DNA from: Cristatella mucedo
Taxonomy: Eukaryota > Bryozoa > Phylactolaemata > Cristatellidae
DNA length: 64,000 nt
Assembly: GCA_009760855.2 (NCBI GenBank)
Contig: WPIO01000014.1
Location: forward strand, 6,903,501 to 6,967,500
Reading direction: 5' to 3'
Position 1 is the first letter of the stretch. Every line of letters begins with the position of its first letter. The notes under the pieces are model-generated. The model was given only the letters and a program-made list of their open reading frames with translations, did not search any database and had not been told where the DNA came from. A program made the translations under genes and the position numbers. Below are positions 16,716 to 28,889 of this stretch, in pieces.

Positions 16716-18299
16716 GTCAAATGATTTATTGAAATGATGAATTTATTGAAAAGCTACCGCTATTTATCTCCATGCTAATATTGCATTCCGTTTCTCCATG
16801 AAACTCGAATTCGTTGTAATAATTCAAATTCCAGCATACCTCGTGGCAGGCAACAAAGGCACTCAACTTTCCGTTGAGCGTAGCCGTCGTACCCCTCCCT
16901 ACCCTGAGTCCTTATCACCGGCCGCCGATGACCGGGCTGTCTGTGGGGTATCCTTTATTGCTCTAGGGCTGCAAGAATGGAATGCCCGCGGATTCACCTT
17001 CCATACGCCGAGCTCGTTCTACGCGTGGGAGGGCCACGCCCGGCTCGGACCGAAAATTCGCGGCCGGTTCGTTATATCGGGAGGTTCGCCAAAACCCCGG
17101 GCCTGTTGCTATCGGGGAGGGGGGCTTTTTGCGAACGGAAATGTGACTTTGGCCACGGCCAATGGATGTAAGTGGGTTATGACCGGAAGTGTGCTATAGT
17201 GGCAGGCTCGCTTAAACTGAAGTCCGCCACGTATGCACTCTTTCTCCAGCTCTCGAAGGAATCGCGAATCGCCGCGCCCCGAGTATCAGAGCAACGTTCA
17301 CACTCCGAGGCCAACCGCCAAGACGAGCTCGCCACGGTGCTATACATTCACCGTGCCGTAAGTGGTAGATGGAGCTGCCGCCGGAGTCTGCAGTCAGGCT
17401 GGTTGTCTGGGTTTTCAGTTTTTCAAGAGACTGCATTATTCTACTTCCGACTGTTTCGCTGCCTGACGCTCCGATCTTCTTTGTCAAATCCGCTCCCGAG
17501 ACTACTCGGTCGCTCGGGTCAAAGTTGAGCCTCGAGTCCGTTGTACCGACGACTGCGAAAAGCGTCCGGCACTCATGCGATCATCCTTCGCTCGTCTCCT
17601 TCGTTTTATGTAAAGTGCCTGTAAAGATATTTAGTTCACCGAAGGTGCTATACATATGTATTATTTTTCTTAATATTATTATAGAGACAGCGCTAGGCGC
17701 CACCTCACACCCAGCGCTGGTTCGAATGAACGCCCGCCATGCAACTTAAAAGTCGCGTGCATCGAGTCATCTGCGGCTGCGGTTCGATTTCGCTTAGCAT
17801 CTGCACCAATAACTCACCGTCGCTCGAATTTCATACAAAGGGCGTCAGCAACGCGGTCGCGCTGCTGACATAGCGCCGGCGGCTGTCTCGAAGAAATCGC
17901 AATTCGCAGGAAAACAGGTAAACCGCCAACTTGCTGCATAGGGGTGTTCAGTGGACGCCGCCGCAGCGGTTTATTTCGCAAAATCATTTGGAGGCTCCTT
18001 CCGTCGGAGGATGGCCCTACGTCTACGTATTGCCGCATCAGAACGATAGCTGCCATAGAAGCCGGAAAGGGACGCCGCATTGGTTTCTTACGCCGCCATT
18101 TCCTTGTTGCTCGAAGCTGTGATGCTAGAGGAGTTTTGAGGTCTCATCATAGACTACAAACTTACTAGTCCTGGGCAAACCGCGTGCGATTCAAAAATTG
18201 GAAAACATAACGCTTGAAGTCGGCCCTTCCAGCATATGTCCTGTTGCATCTGCCCGAAATCTAGGTATCCTGTTCCAAAGTCACTTTTCTTTAACGCGC
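16716..18299. other. No gene seen; solo LINE tail at 17605-17695
   Basis: The region is more GC-rich around 16.9-17.5 kb, with open frames of up to about 130 codons that match nothing I know and lack splice-framed structure. The only assignable piece is a LINE-type 3' tail near 17.65 kb. Confidence 0.45.
17605..17695 (+). repeat. Solo LINE-type 3' tail
   Basis: ATGTAAAGTGCCTGTAAAGA, then TTAGTTCACCGAAGGTGCTA, then ATATGTATTATTTT and ATT-like repeats to about 17685. It follows the tail layout shared with the copies at 18.5 and 19.4 kb. Confidence 0.8.
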
Positions 18300-18556
18300 C
18301 AATTTATCACAGCATTAAGTGTTTCCTTATGATTCAATCTGTACGTGCTTATGCGTGTTTGACACTATGCATGCTGCCACTAGCCATACTTGCATGCTGA
18401 CCCTGTGCACGTCATCCCTAACCACGTTATTCTTGTTGCTTATCAAGCATACTATCACTAACCAGTCGACCGTCTTCCTTTGCAGCAAATGTAAAGTGCC
18501 TAGATAGAGATTGAGTTCTCTGAGGGCGCTCTATTAAATGTATTATTACTATTATT
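18300..18556 (+). mobile_element. LINE 3' UTR and tail
   Basis: About 250 bp, including CTTATGCGTGTTTGACACT, CATGCTGCCACTAGCCATA and CATGCTGACCCTGTGCACGT. It ends with AAATGTAAAGTGCCTAGAT, GTTCTCTGAGGGCGCTCT and (ATT)n. The same 3' UTR occurs on the minus strand at 27.8 and 42.0 kb, there joined to ORF2 ends, which identifies this as the untranslated end of that LINE. Confidence 0.85.
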
Positions 18557-19230
18557 AAACGACAAAGTTAGCTCCGCAGTAAAGTCTGCATACCTTCAGC
18601 TACATAACATTGCTAAAATTAGGGATTCCTTGGACAGGAATACCACATCTAAATTGGTCCATACATTTGTGACATCCCGTCTTGACTTCTGCAACTCATT
18701 TCTTGCTTGTCTACCAGCTTGTGCCATCAGGCGCTTACAGCTGGTGCAAAACTCTGCAGTCAGGCTTGTCTGTCTTGAGCGACGCAGTTGCCACATCGCA
18801 ACACTCCTCTGCGGCCTGCACTGGCTCCCAATCAAGCAGCAGATTGACTTCAAGGTTCTGTCTCTTACTTTTAGGTCCCTTCATTCTCTGGCTCCAGCCT
18901 GCCGATTAGAATTACTCCTGAACCAGGCTAGGCATCGTGCCACACGCTTTCCTAAATCAAATCGCTTAGCTATACCTCGTACGAACCTATAATCCCATGA
19001 GACAGTGCCTTTAGTTGGTATGTCCTCAAAGCGTGAACTCACTCCCAACAGACGTCACGACATCTTCTGACTTGACATCTAAAAAGAGGCTAAAACGCAC
19101 ATGTTTCTCGCAGTATTTACCGAAAGCCGCTTAGGCTGTGAGTGAGCTATACAAAACTTTCCTGCGTAACACCCACATGGTCTGTATGACTTTGTGGAGT
19201 TATTGACGGAGATACATTACATTACATTTT
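18557..19230 (+). mobile_element. LINE fragment, reverse-transcriptase C-terminal region
   Basis: The best preserved transposon coding sequence in the window. One frame reads about 120 residues, with KLVHTFVTSRLDFCNS, RRLQLVQNSAVRLV, GLHWLPIKQQIDFKVLSLTF and LNQARHRATRF, ending at IPRTNL before a stop. This is the conserved region after the palm/thumb of CR1/L2-like (Jockey-group) reverse transcriptases; the YxDD catalytic part is absent. Its 3' end (CCGCTTAGGCTGTGAGTGAG to GACGGAGATACATTACATTAC) differs from the neighbouring elements but matches the copy at 6.0-6.36 kb. Confidence 0.93.
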
Positions 19231-19467
19231 ATGAGTCCACGTGATTCTTTTTTGTATGCTAATGCGTGCTCACACTTTGGAGGCTACAGCTAACCACATT
19301 TACATGTTGATACCGTGCATGTCACCTCTAACCAATGTAATGGTGGTTGACATTGGGCATGGTACCCATAACCGTTCGAGCATGCCCTTTGCGCAAATGT
19401 AAAGTGCCTAGAAAGAAATTAAGTTCTCCGAGGGCGTTATATAAACGTACGTTATTATTATGATTAT
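19231..19467 (+). mobile_element. LINE 3' UTR and tail, second copy
   Basis: A diverged repeat of the 18300-18556 unit: CTAATGCGTGCTCACACTTT, CTAACCACATTTACATG, GATACCGTGCATGTCACC, then AAATGTAAAGTGCCTAGAAA, TTCTCCGAGGGCGTTATATA and an ATT-rich end. No ORF2 part is attached. Confidence 0.85.
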
Positions 19468-19802
19468 ACCAAAGCAAGAGTACTCGCTGTCTCTAGAAGA
19501 CCAGCGCCGAGTAACCTCCTACGATTCGAATCGTAAACTAGGAATAGTAAGCACGTGAAGTCCCCGCCTCTTCACGTCACTAATGTGTGTGATGGGGCAG
19601 CTGTAATTTGGAGCTTCGCTTTTGGCAGCTCTACCTACAGGCGTGGAGCCAGGATTTTCAAGTAGGAGGGGCAAGACCCGCAAATTCTCATGTAGGAGCG
19701 AGAATCGCAATTAATGAAATATTATAATGTCAGATCATCGCTTTTTTTTACTCGTCACCTACTCGGAGGTTGCTCGTCGGCTGGAAGTAGAAAGTAGTTT
19801 TG

Positions 19803-19984
19803 GTGAGCCGCGATGGCATACTAGGTAAGGCGGTTGCTTTCACGACCTCGGTCCCGAGGTCGCGGGTTCGATTCTTGCGGTGGGCGATCCTTTATCGCCA
19901 CTGCAAGCGGTGGTGATAGCCGTAAAGGCTCTTCTGTCGCTATACAAAAGAGGCTGTTTAATCAGCTAGGATTTGTTTTTTTTA
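19803..19984 (+). mobile_element. tRNA-derived SINE, family A, copy 3 (best preserved)
   Basis: Internal RNA polymerase III promoter boxes are clear: box A TGGCATACTAGG at 19814-19825 and box B GGTTCGATTCT at 19865-19875, 40 nt apart. Then come GGTGGGCGATCCTTTATCGC, a CCACTGCAAGCGGTGG hairpin and GTGATAGCCGTAAAGGCTCT. The 3' stem GGCTGTTTAATCAGCTAG is followed by a T-rich end. It does not fold as a full tRNA, so it is a SINE and not a tRNA gene. Confidence 0.92.
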
Positions 19985-22900
19985 GATTTGTCGTTGGCGA
20001 CGGTGGGGGCGTACTTATAGGAGGCGCCCCACGTCACTGCCTCCTTCCCCCCTCTAGGAGGGGAGCAAATGCCCAAATCTGGTCCGCACTCCGGCTCCAC
20101 CTTGGTCTATCCAACCGTATTAAAGCGGCAGTTACAGCATTCCTTATTCCCGGCTGTGTCAATCAGGTACCCGGACCGGTCTATTTAAAAAAAATATTTG
20201 ACGACCAATCAGAGCAAGTAGTAGTAGTATAGCAGTAAAGCGAGCTAAAAGGCGTCTTCTTGACTAAAATAAAATAATAAATTCTTGATAAAATAGTGCT
20301 CAAACGTTCATCGTTTCTGCTAATGAACTGATTGGCTGACGTTGGCCTAGACATCATGCGATCAGGAACAACCGGGCCATTAGAGTCTAAAGACACCCGA
20401 CTTTTGTTGCATGATGCGGCAGAAACCTGACCTCGGACTCTAGTTCTGCACGGATATCATTATAGACGCAGAGGAATGCCGCCTTCTCGACGAAGTCACC
20501 GCTGCGATATCTACCTCAAAACGTCTCCCAAAGCCACGACGGCGAGGTACTGTTTCTCAGGAGAACCATTACCGCTTCCACTTCCGAAGGGTTTCGCTTG
20601 ATGCTTGACTCTCAAACGTACAGACAGAGCTCATTTACAAATGAATGCGATAGTAGCTGCAGCTTCGATAACGTGAGGCAGGACGCACGACTAACTTGAC
20701 ATTTTCGCGCCACCTACCGCTTCCAACCGGACCACATGGGTGGCAATTAAACACTTTAGCTAATCTTCGAATACCTTTACGTCACCTCTCAACGATAGCC
20801 GCTACACTTCAGTCCCTTGGGAGGCCATTTTAAGGCAGGTTTAAAGGTACGCTGAATTGCGAGTCACTATTGGAAGTGCAGCTCAATGCGAAACGTTGCT
20901 ATGTCTAGAAAATGTTTACTATAAGTTAAAAAATTAGGGGTAACTATTACATTCCGTAGTCAGAAGGTGACACCAACCTCAAAACTAAGCCGGCATCAAT
21001 GACTATGTCTAACTTTTCCTCCATATGTCGGTATAAGCATTCGCTTCGCGACCGCTGCTACAGGATGCTCTCCCTGTTCCGGTACCCGACTACGGGCTTA
21101 TACCGCAGTTTATTTTCTAGAGCAGAATACTCGCATCTCGCTGGTTGTTCATTTTATTAGGTCATTATTTTTCATTTCATTTTGATTTTAGGCACGGAGA
21201 CTAGTAAGCATCTGTGAAACGAGTACTATGTAAATGAGTAATATTTCAAGACGCGTCAAAATCAATCGACCGCTTATCAGCAAATAGCCGAGTCGCGCGC
21301 CGAGGATAGCCGTGTAATTTTGTGCGGTAGAAATAAAACTTGAATTTACCAGTGCAGGTAAATACTGAAGGGGACTGTAAGGGCAAGCTGTCTGACGCGC
21401 AACTTCCCATTCAGCCCTGCTGGCCTACAGCGAGGCAGTGCAACGTCCTTGCGCCTAAGGAACTCAACTTGTTAACTGAGCATCCATCCTTTCGTGGCAG
21501 TTCGCTGTTAATGGTGTCCTTTTGCAGACGACAAGATCTGCCCGTTGCAGTCGCCTGACTCCAGCGACGGAAATAGTACGCATCCTCATCCGCTGCAAAG
21601 AAGCCTGTTATCACCTTTTCCATTTGGACCCATTCTTCAAATATTTGCATTACCCCCCGAAGCGAAGCCAGTGGGTGGCAGCTGCCCCCCCCCCCCCCGG
21701 GGGCCTGGTACCTGGTAGAGCTGAGTCTGACGCCCGTTCGGGAGGCCAGAGGCTGCTCATCCCTTGGTGCTTGGCCAGGCTGCATTTTACAGCTCACGAA
21801 ATATCACGAACTGGCCTATCGGAATGACCATTTCGGCGTTATTTCGGCCAGCTTTCGCTCGCCGCAGGCGCTGGGTCAGGGGATTCCCCGGACCTCGTTT
21901 ACAAGGGGTCTCTGCTCGCAGCGCCACCCCAATCTTGGATTCGCCTGTGATTACCTCCATTAACCTTTCGAAACCCAGTGAGTTGCAATTGATGCTTCGG
22001 CTGCACGTAGATTTTCCTTTAACAATCTCTATTCTGTAGTGAAACAGTTGAAGGAGGAGGAGCGTCAACGGGGATTGCTCAATTCCTCCTTCTGGCGTTC
22101 GAGACTAGCAAGCTCTGCCGTTTCCACCAAACGCAACTGAAGTCGTCAGCATTCTGAGGGCGAACAGTGGGAAAAAAACGGCTATGGAAGTCCACACGAT
22201 GCTCCACGTTTCCCAAGCACGAGCTCACCTTTTATTTGGTTCTGCCATTCAAACAGAGCTAGCAGCTTCGAAGGCTTCCCAGGGAAGGCTGCTACCCCAG
22301 GCGACCTGTACCGGGTACAGCGATGGTGAAACGTCGTTTGATGCGATTCCACAGCACCCCTTCCGATTCAACATTCTGCGAATGTGCCTCCCAGGTCGCG
22401 ATTGATGCATCTCTCGGTCGGTAGCTTCTGGGATCTCTGTAGTGGGTGGGCACCCCCCTAGCATATGCTCGGTGCCCTAATGCAGGCGTCTCGAGGTTCA
22501 ACAGTTGGCCCTGTGGGCTGGACTTCTCACTGACGTGCAGACGTGGTTTATGCACTTTCCGTGGATATCGGCAGCAAGCAGAGGACTGAGCGAGATGAAC
22601 AGTGTGCTCACCCTCTCGAAAAAATACCCAGTGATAAGAAGGTCGACATGAGACTTCAAATGAATATCCCTATTACAAACTATCAGATAATGCCTGCGAA
22701 TGGCATCGGGTGTATCGGCCAGCCCCTCCATTGGCGACCCTGAGGCACTAGTACACGGAGATAAGGCTCAGGTCGCTCCGTGTAAAATGCTGTTACAGGC
22801 GGCAGACAGGAGGACACGATTTTGCAGCATTGATCTTTGTAAAAGTTTATTCGTCTGATGCTGACAGGACAGGATGAGTGCAGTTATTTCAATTCCATGC

Positions 22901-24765
22901 ACACATACGACTGCTGCAGCAGGGCGTAACTATAAAAAGCTCACGTGTTCAGATAGGTAATCACTATCATGTGCCCTCACTATCCCCTTTTTACAGCTCT
23001 TGCAGCCCAGAGAAACGAATGTTCACATCAGCTGTGCTCAGAACGAGGCTCCAGATAGCATAGTGTACATAACTTAGTCGGGCTCGTCCTTAATTGCCAC
23101 CTAACGAGCTTGAGATCAGAATCTCTCATAGACAGATTACTCGAAGGTACCTTGCACGTCAACTAAATGTTGAATTCGTGACTATGGAATCGAGGAAGGG
23201 AAGAATCGACCTGTGAGGGGAAGTGTCGCTTACATATTTAGATCAGGTCAGGCAGGATTATTAGACATCCTCGACGGTAGCCAACAATGCCTCCTACCAC
23301 AGACTTTTTGGAGACTGAGCAACTTGCAAATCTTTCTCTCTCTCTCTTTCTCTCTCTAAACACACACACGCACGCACGCATGCACGCACACACACACGTA
23401 TGTATATATCCAGTGATTAGAGAAACGTGTAACAAGTTTACACGTAAGCAGTAATAACGCTCTACTCGGATAGATCATTCATTCTCACTTGAAAAACTCG
23501 TTGTCATCCACTTTATTTCACAGCCTGCATCGCTTGGCCGAGCCTTTGCAGCAAGTGGTATCATCATGCTCAGAAGAACGTTGTGATTACTTCTCTAGGA
23601 GGAACACCACTACCAAAGTACAGATATGTCCTCACTCCAGATGAGTGGATGTGCAACTTTTTGAATTTCCATAATTTATTGTAAATCGCTGGCATTATCC
23701 ACGGAGGTTTATAAAATCTGCTAGTTTTTGAAGGCATTGTGGCATTTGCTTTGAAAAGAAAAGCTTGCATAATAACCAATGCTTAGAATAAGTATCTTCT
23801 TCTATGTGTTCTAATATCAGGCAGTTAGTATCTGACATAATGAGTATCTAACAGCATCTCTTGCAGCCTCTGTAGAGGTCACGTGGCCACCAAGCCCTGT
23901 TTATCCAATAATCCTGCTTTGATATTGCCTTGAACCTGGACGTACGAGCAAAACTACGGGTTCCGATACACATCCCTGCATTTAGCAAGGTCGGGTAGTT
24001 GCACACAGTTAAACAAAAAAGCGTCGGAGCCAGCAATAATTGCCCCAATCAATTGTGCGACTTCAATATATGGAACTGCTGGCATGCGAAACCTGCTAGA
24101 CTGTGAATGCTCTTGAGATTATTAACCGCTAATGTTAATATAAATTGGAACACGACAAGTCGCAATCTGTGGCCAAAATCGTAGGAAATACGTTCTTAGC
24201 AATGATTGATCGTTCGTACTTATGGCCTCGGCTTGTGCACGACTGACGTGCTTTAAAGCTGGTGCTGTGCACATGTAGACCCTCTGTAGCTGTCGAAGAT
24301 ACAGCAGCTCTTCTATGCTCTGAAGCTCGACTTGCTATCAATTTATGGCCGGTCTGGATTACTGTGGCGTTTTGTGTTTGTAGCTGTACCTATACGAGTG
24401 CTTGCAACCGATTATGATTGTAGGACTTCAAAAGCAGATCAAGGACTCTTTATCCCAGCTGCTCTGCCCTTGGAGGCCCTGAATTCAAATGGAGGTCAAG
24501 AGCTAGTTTGCAATTTGACACTCCTGCTGGTGTGGTTGCAGGTACAAAAAACTAGTCAGCAGGGAAGTAGCAACTTGGAATCATTTTGTGCAGCAAAACC
24601 TCGTACAGAAGAGCAAGCGCAGCTTTATCTCAATGAATTAACAAGGCTGCTCGCTTGATTTCATGAAGGAAACGAAGGCAAAAGAACGAATGAAAAGTAG
24701 TGAATAGTCTAGAGACAGATCCTTGTTCTACAAGGAGAGCTGGCCGAAAAGACTTATTATGTATG

Positions 24766-24767
<2 letters not shown>
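19985..24767. other. No supported gene; one weak exon candidate
   Basis: A 4.8-kb stretch with few repeats. Open frames at 21.4-22.7 kb on both strands reach about 130 codons but match no family I recognise. A short splice-framed open segment at 24459-24541 (+) is given as a finding. A C14-G5 homopolymer run lies at about 21685-21703, and a mixed CT/CA microsatellite at about 23333-23400. Confidence 0.45.
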
Positions 24768-24812
<45 letters not shown>

Positions 24813-24828
24813 ATGCTTCGAGTATACA

Positions 24829-24860
<32 letters not shown>
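24768..24860. repeat. (AT)n/(GT)n microsatellite
   Basis: Interrupted AT repeats with a GT segment near 24801-24812, continuing as ATATATAC and AT repeats to about 24858. Confidence 0.95.
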
Positions 24861-26984
24861 ATGCTTTGAGTAATTAAAGCATTTAGAAGAATGGTAGAGC
24901 TCTGATGTAAAATTTGAAAAACAATTCTGTAGAAGCAGGCTACCTAGTTCAGTGCACCGAGCTTGGCTGCAATAAAAGCACATTAGGGTGAATCAATTCT
25001 GGGCTCAGTCAAACAAATACAGCAAGAATAACAGAGCAACTTTTGACCTGCACAGACCACTAGTGCTGCAGGTATATTTATTTACAAGGCAAAAGAAAAA
25101 AATGAATGATCTTGCCTGAAATGGAAGTTAGCAGGCTACACGCACAAGCAATCCTGCCAAAAACATGCATCGATTAACGAGCATATTAGGGAAACTGAAC
25201 CGTGGGGGCGTGGTTGCATGTTGTGATTGGGGCTGCAACGTGGCCATTCTTGGTGCTATTGCACAGCCATCTTGTGACCAGTTCATTCAATGAACATGCC
25301 TCAATGCAACAACTGATCTCAGAAATGCCCAGCAGGCTTGTCTTTAAGAAACCTATCGGAAAGACTATGATCTATTTAAGTCAGTTTTAGGAAAGCTGCT
25401 AATAGCAAAGGTAGAAATCACGTCCAGGAATCTCAGGTCTCTCAAGGGCTCTCTGCTCAGCCTCGGCTATGCAGATTAACTGGCGCTGAGAGCAAACAAC
25501 AAGTGCAACTGCAGGTATGCATCCTGCTCGCACAAGCAATTCTGGAGTCATCTGCATGGTTTTCAAGCAGTCACTGCTCACAGCTCCCGAAGGACTCATT
25601 CAACTGAGCAGAGTGCGCACAAGTAATGCACTCCTTACCGGCTCACCGTTGGAGCACAGGCTGCCACGAGACTACACAAATGCAGCACTGCCGAGCCCGT
25701 GCCTAGCGTCTCCTCTGCTCACATAAAAGCAGCAGCGCCAAGGTCTTGGAGGCAAGGGTAGGGGGCGGAGTAGCTTCCGGGAGGAGGAGGCGGCAGCAGT
25801 GCCGTGGGCGTGCGCCCACAAATTGGCCATCGCAGCCATTGTTAATCCATACTAGTCACGCTGATCGTGCCACGGTGTCTACCAGCAACGGTCTCCAGCG
25901 GCTCGGTTGCCAGGCTCCCGAGAACGACTAGAGCTCGGTGGCTGCCCTGAGCAGCAGCCAGTGGCCGGTGGGCTAGCTGCCCACGGTTAGCTGGCTGGCT
26001 GCCTGCCTGCAGTAGGTCCTGGTGCCCACCGAGGGTCTCCCGGCAGCCGTGGCTGTCGACAGTTATTTTCTGGCGCTGGCACCACAGGGCGCCACCGCCG
26101 CAATCGTCTCGATCATCGCCGCTGCTCCGGGCTCCCGGCCTGAGTGCCGACCTGATCTACCACGTGATCGTTGGCCGAACTTCTTCCACGGCTGCACATC
26201 GATTCGGAAGGGAACTGGCAGGGCAACATACATGACAGAGGGCGGCAATCGTGTAGCCAAACCAATTCGACTGTCGCAAGCTTAGCTGGGTGGGTGGGGG
26301 TGTAGAAGGCAAGGCGATCGTGCCCTCCTGCCCCCAAGCACCGCAAACTCTGGCAGGACTGGTGCATGTCGGCTCACGGAATCTCGTCATGCCGAATTGC
26401 TCAGGCGTCTGCTTCGGCGCAATTGCACTGCAGATGAAGGACAAGATCATTCTGCCGGAGGGAGGCAGCGTTTTTCTCTTGGAAACGGCTGAAGGCACAA
26501 GCTTTTGCTCCGAGTGTCCTAGGAGTGTACGTGCACAGTCCTTGGGCAACGACGCTGCTCCCTCGAAGACCGGCATCCGGACGTGGCTGACCTGGTCGGG
26601 GCACTCCGGCACGAATGCTCAGTCAGCGTCAGACGTCAGGCCACCTGGACTCTAGTGCCCTGGCTTCGATACCCCTGCTTCTGAACGCTCGTGTGGTCTG
26701 ACAAGCGATCTGAGCATAGGGCAAATCCTGCACCAGCTACGCTGCCGGCACCATGAGATGTTACCCAGAAAGGGAGACAACAGCTTGCTGGCCCCTACTA
26801 CTCAGCACTATGTCTCCATGCTGCTTGAGGCTCCTGGCCTGGTGCGCAAGACGTGCGCGAATGTTGGACGCGAATCGAGCCCGCGTCACATCTACGGACT
26901 GCCGAATAGACTTTTCGGGAGCTCTCATCCTTTATACTCTGGGGCTTGGCTGCAGTTGCTCCCGATTGCTACAACATAGACTCA
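24861..26984. other. No supported gene
   Basis: The 26.3-26.65 kb part has an open plus frame containing MKDKIILPEGGSVFLLETAEG after a possible acceptor (CTGCAG at about 26428-26433). I do not recognise it and it may be chance. Nothing else stands out. Confidence 0.4.
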
Positions 26985-27160
26985 ACAACAACAATAATAA
27001 TAATAATACATGTGCATAGTCCCCTCAGATACCTTAATAGCTTTCTATTCACTTGACATATGCTGTGAAGGAAACAGGTTAATACGGTTGGTGATAACAT
27101 GCAGTGTCGGCATGCACAATCACACATACACACCATAGTGGACTCAGTGGCTCACGACTC
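26985..27160 (-). mobile_element. LINE 3' UTR and tail
   Basis: Minus-strand order: a diverged 3' UTR (GTGCATGCCGACACTGCATG, CACCAACCGTATTAACC), then CATATGTCAAGTGAATAGAA, TATCTGAGGGGACTATG and (ATT)n. It resembles the units at 18.4 and 27.9 kb but is older. No coding part is visible. Confidence 0.75.
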
Positions 27161-27819
27161 GCGGTATGTGCAGGCCTGATTTTTATCTTGGCCATTCCGC
27201 AACTGGGCAGTTCGAAATAGACAATCAAACATCAGCTATTGCGTTTGCAGGGACTTACTGTGCAGCTTTGATGCAAAGTTGTAAACGCAGCAGCAAGCTT
27301 GTGAGAGACGAACAACCAGGAGTTAAGTCGAGCTGATTATCAGCAGGAGACTTCTAGAGGCTCCACTCGATTATGACGATGGCGCCCGGATCCGAGAGCT
27401 GGCAGCCAGGCGTGTATGGTGACAGCCAGCTGGTTCGCAGGCAGCTGCAGCAGAGCATTGACAGGCCCCATCGGTCAACTTGTGAACTCACATAAGCGGA
27501 GGATCTGAGTCACCACGGGTGCTCTCCTTAACTGCACCTATACTCGGGGGCTGCGTCTACAAAGATTACCATTCGAATTCTTTTGCTCGAGCTTCAGGGC
27601 GATGTACTCGAGTGACTCTAACACGGTTTGTTTGAAGCAAGTTTTGTTTGGATAGCCGTCAGTACTTGTCGATAAAGTGTCATTCATTAGTCATCGCATC
27701 ATTGAAGTCGAGACTCACTCCAAGAATACTAAGGTCCAGATCGTGTGAGTCTTGCTTTTATTCCTCGGTGGTCACTACTGCGGAGGCTACGGTGGTACAT
27801 AGCTACGAGGCCCTCAATC

Positions 27820-28200
27820 GTGCAATAATAATAATAATAATAATATTGCACTTGATAAAGCGCCCTCAGAGAACTTAATCTCTTTCTAGGCGCTTTACAT
27901 TTGCTGCAAAGTGATACGCAATAGAATAGTAAGTAAAATCATGCTTGAAAAACAAACAAAATGAATAACATGGTTAGGGGTTACATGCACTGGGTCAGCA
28001 TGCAAATGTGGTTAGTGGCAGCATGAACAGTGTCAGCACGCATAAGCACATCGAGGACGAATCACAAGGACCCACTAAATGCTGTCCTAAATAGGTATGT
28101 TTTTAAGTTTCTTTTAAATGTGGTCAGGTCAGGGGATGTTCTGATGCAGGTCGGGAGGGAGTTCCAGGCTGTGGGAGCATACGAGCTAAATGCACGATAG
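27820..28200 (-). mobile_element. LINE fragment, ORF2 end, 3' UTR and (ATT)n tail
   Basis: On the minus strand the ORF2 end reads SSYAPTAWNSLPTC, RTSPDLTTFKRNLKTYLF and then a stop. The 3' UTR follows (CTTATGCGTGCTGACACTG, CTGCCACTAACCACATTTGC), then GTAAAGCGCCTAGAAAGAG, TTCTCTGAGGGCGCTTTAT and (ATT)n. It is a clean example linking this 3' tail to a CR1/L2-like LINE. It ends about 700 bp upstream of the TENT5 start. Confidence 0.9.
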
Positions 28201-28889
28201 TGCAAGCAAAACAGCTCCATGGGCCTGAATCAACAGGGATCTAGTATAGCTCACGGAACTGTTCCGCCGAATGATCTTTTGAAGATTAAAAAGCACTCCA
28301 GAATTCTTTTTTTAGCCTCAATGTTCTACCAGGGAAGGCGTACGACTACGACCAGTATCGGTCGGCACCGAGACGGTTCCAGAAGGTGGTCGCATTCTCC
28401 GAAAGCCGCTGTTCCTTCAAAATAGACAGCTAATTAGTCGGCAATAGAAAAAGCCTTTGCACTACTCAAGAATCCTCAGCAGTGGGACGGAGACAAGGGT
28501 GTAAAATAGTCATAGACTCTGATGAAAAAAACAGCTGCTAATTCCCCCGCGGGGATGATAAGCTTGTTGTTAGTATTCATGGGCGATTCGCAGAGCCTCT
28601 TGGCACCTTTTGGCAACTAATTGCAAAATTACTGGAAATTGTTCTTGATATTGATACTAAAAAGTTTTTTCCATGATTTTTTTTGTAAATAATTGATTGA
28701 TAGTTGCGGTATCTCACGCGAAAGTTCCCCCCTCCGGTTTGAAGCACTATTTGCAGCGCAGGCTCACAGCTGCTCGCAGTCTTTTCCGGTTAGCCCCCGG
28801 GAGGTGGGTGGACGCCCCTCATATATCAACAAGTAGGCGAGCGATCCGGATTGCTCTACGGTATCGTCTCTCACATAGCGAGGTACGTG

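Noticed and set aside
19814-19875. tRNA gene
   Set aside because: Boxes A and B are present, but the sequence does not close into a cloverleaf and continues into SINE-specific body and tail shared with other copies.
26290-26655. Possible exon MKDKIILPEGGSVFLLETAEG
   Set aside because: Has an acceptor-like CTGCAG before it, but no convincing donor and no family match.
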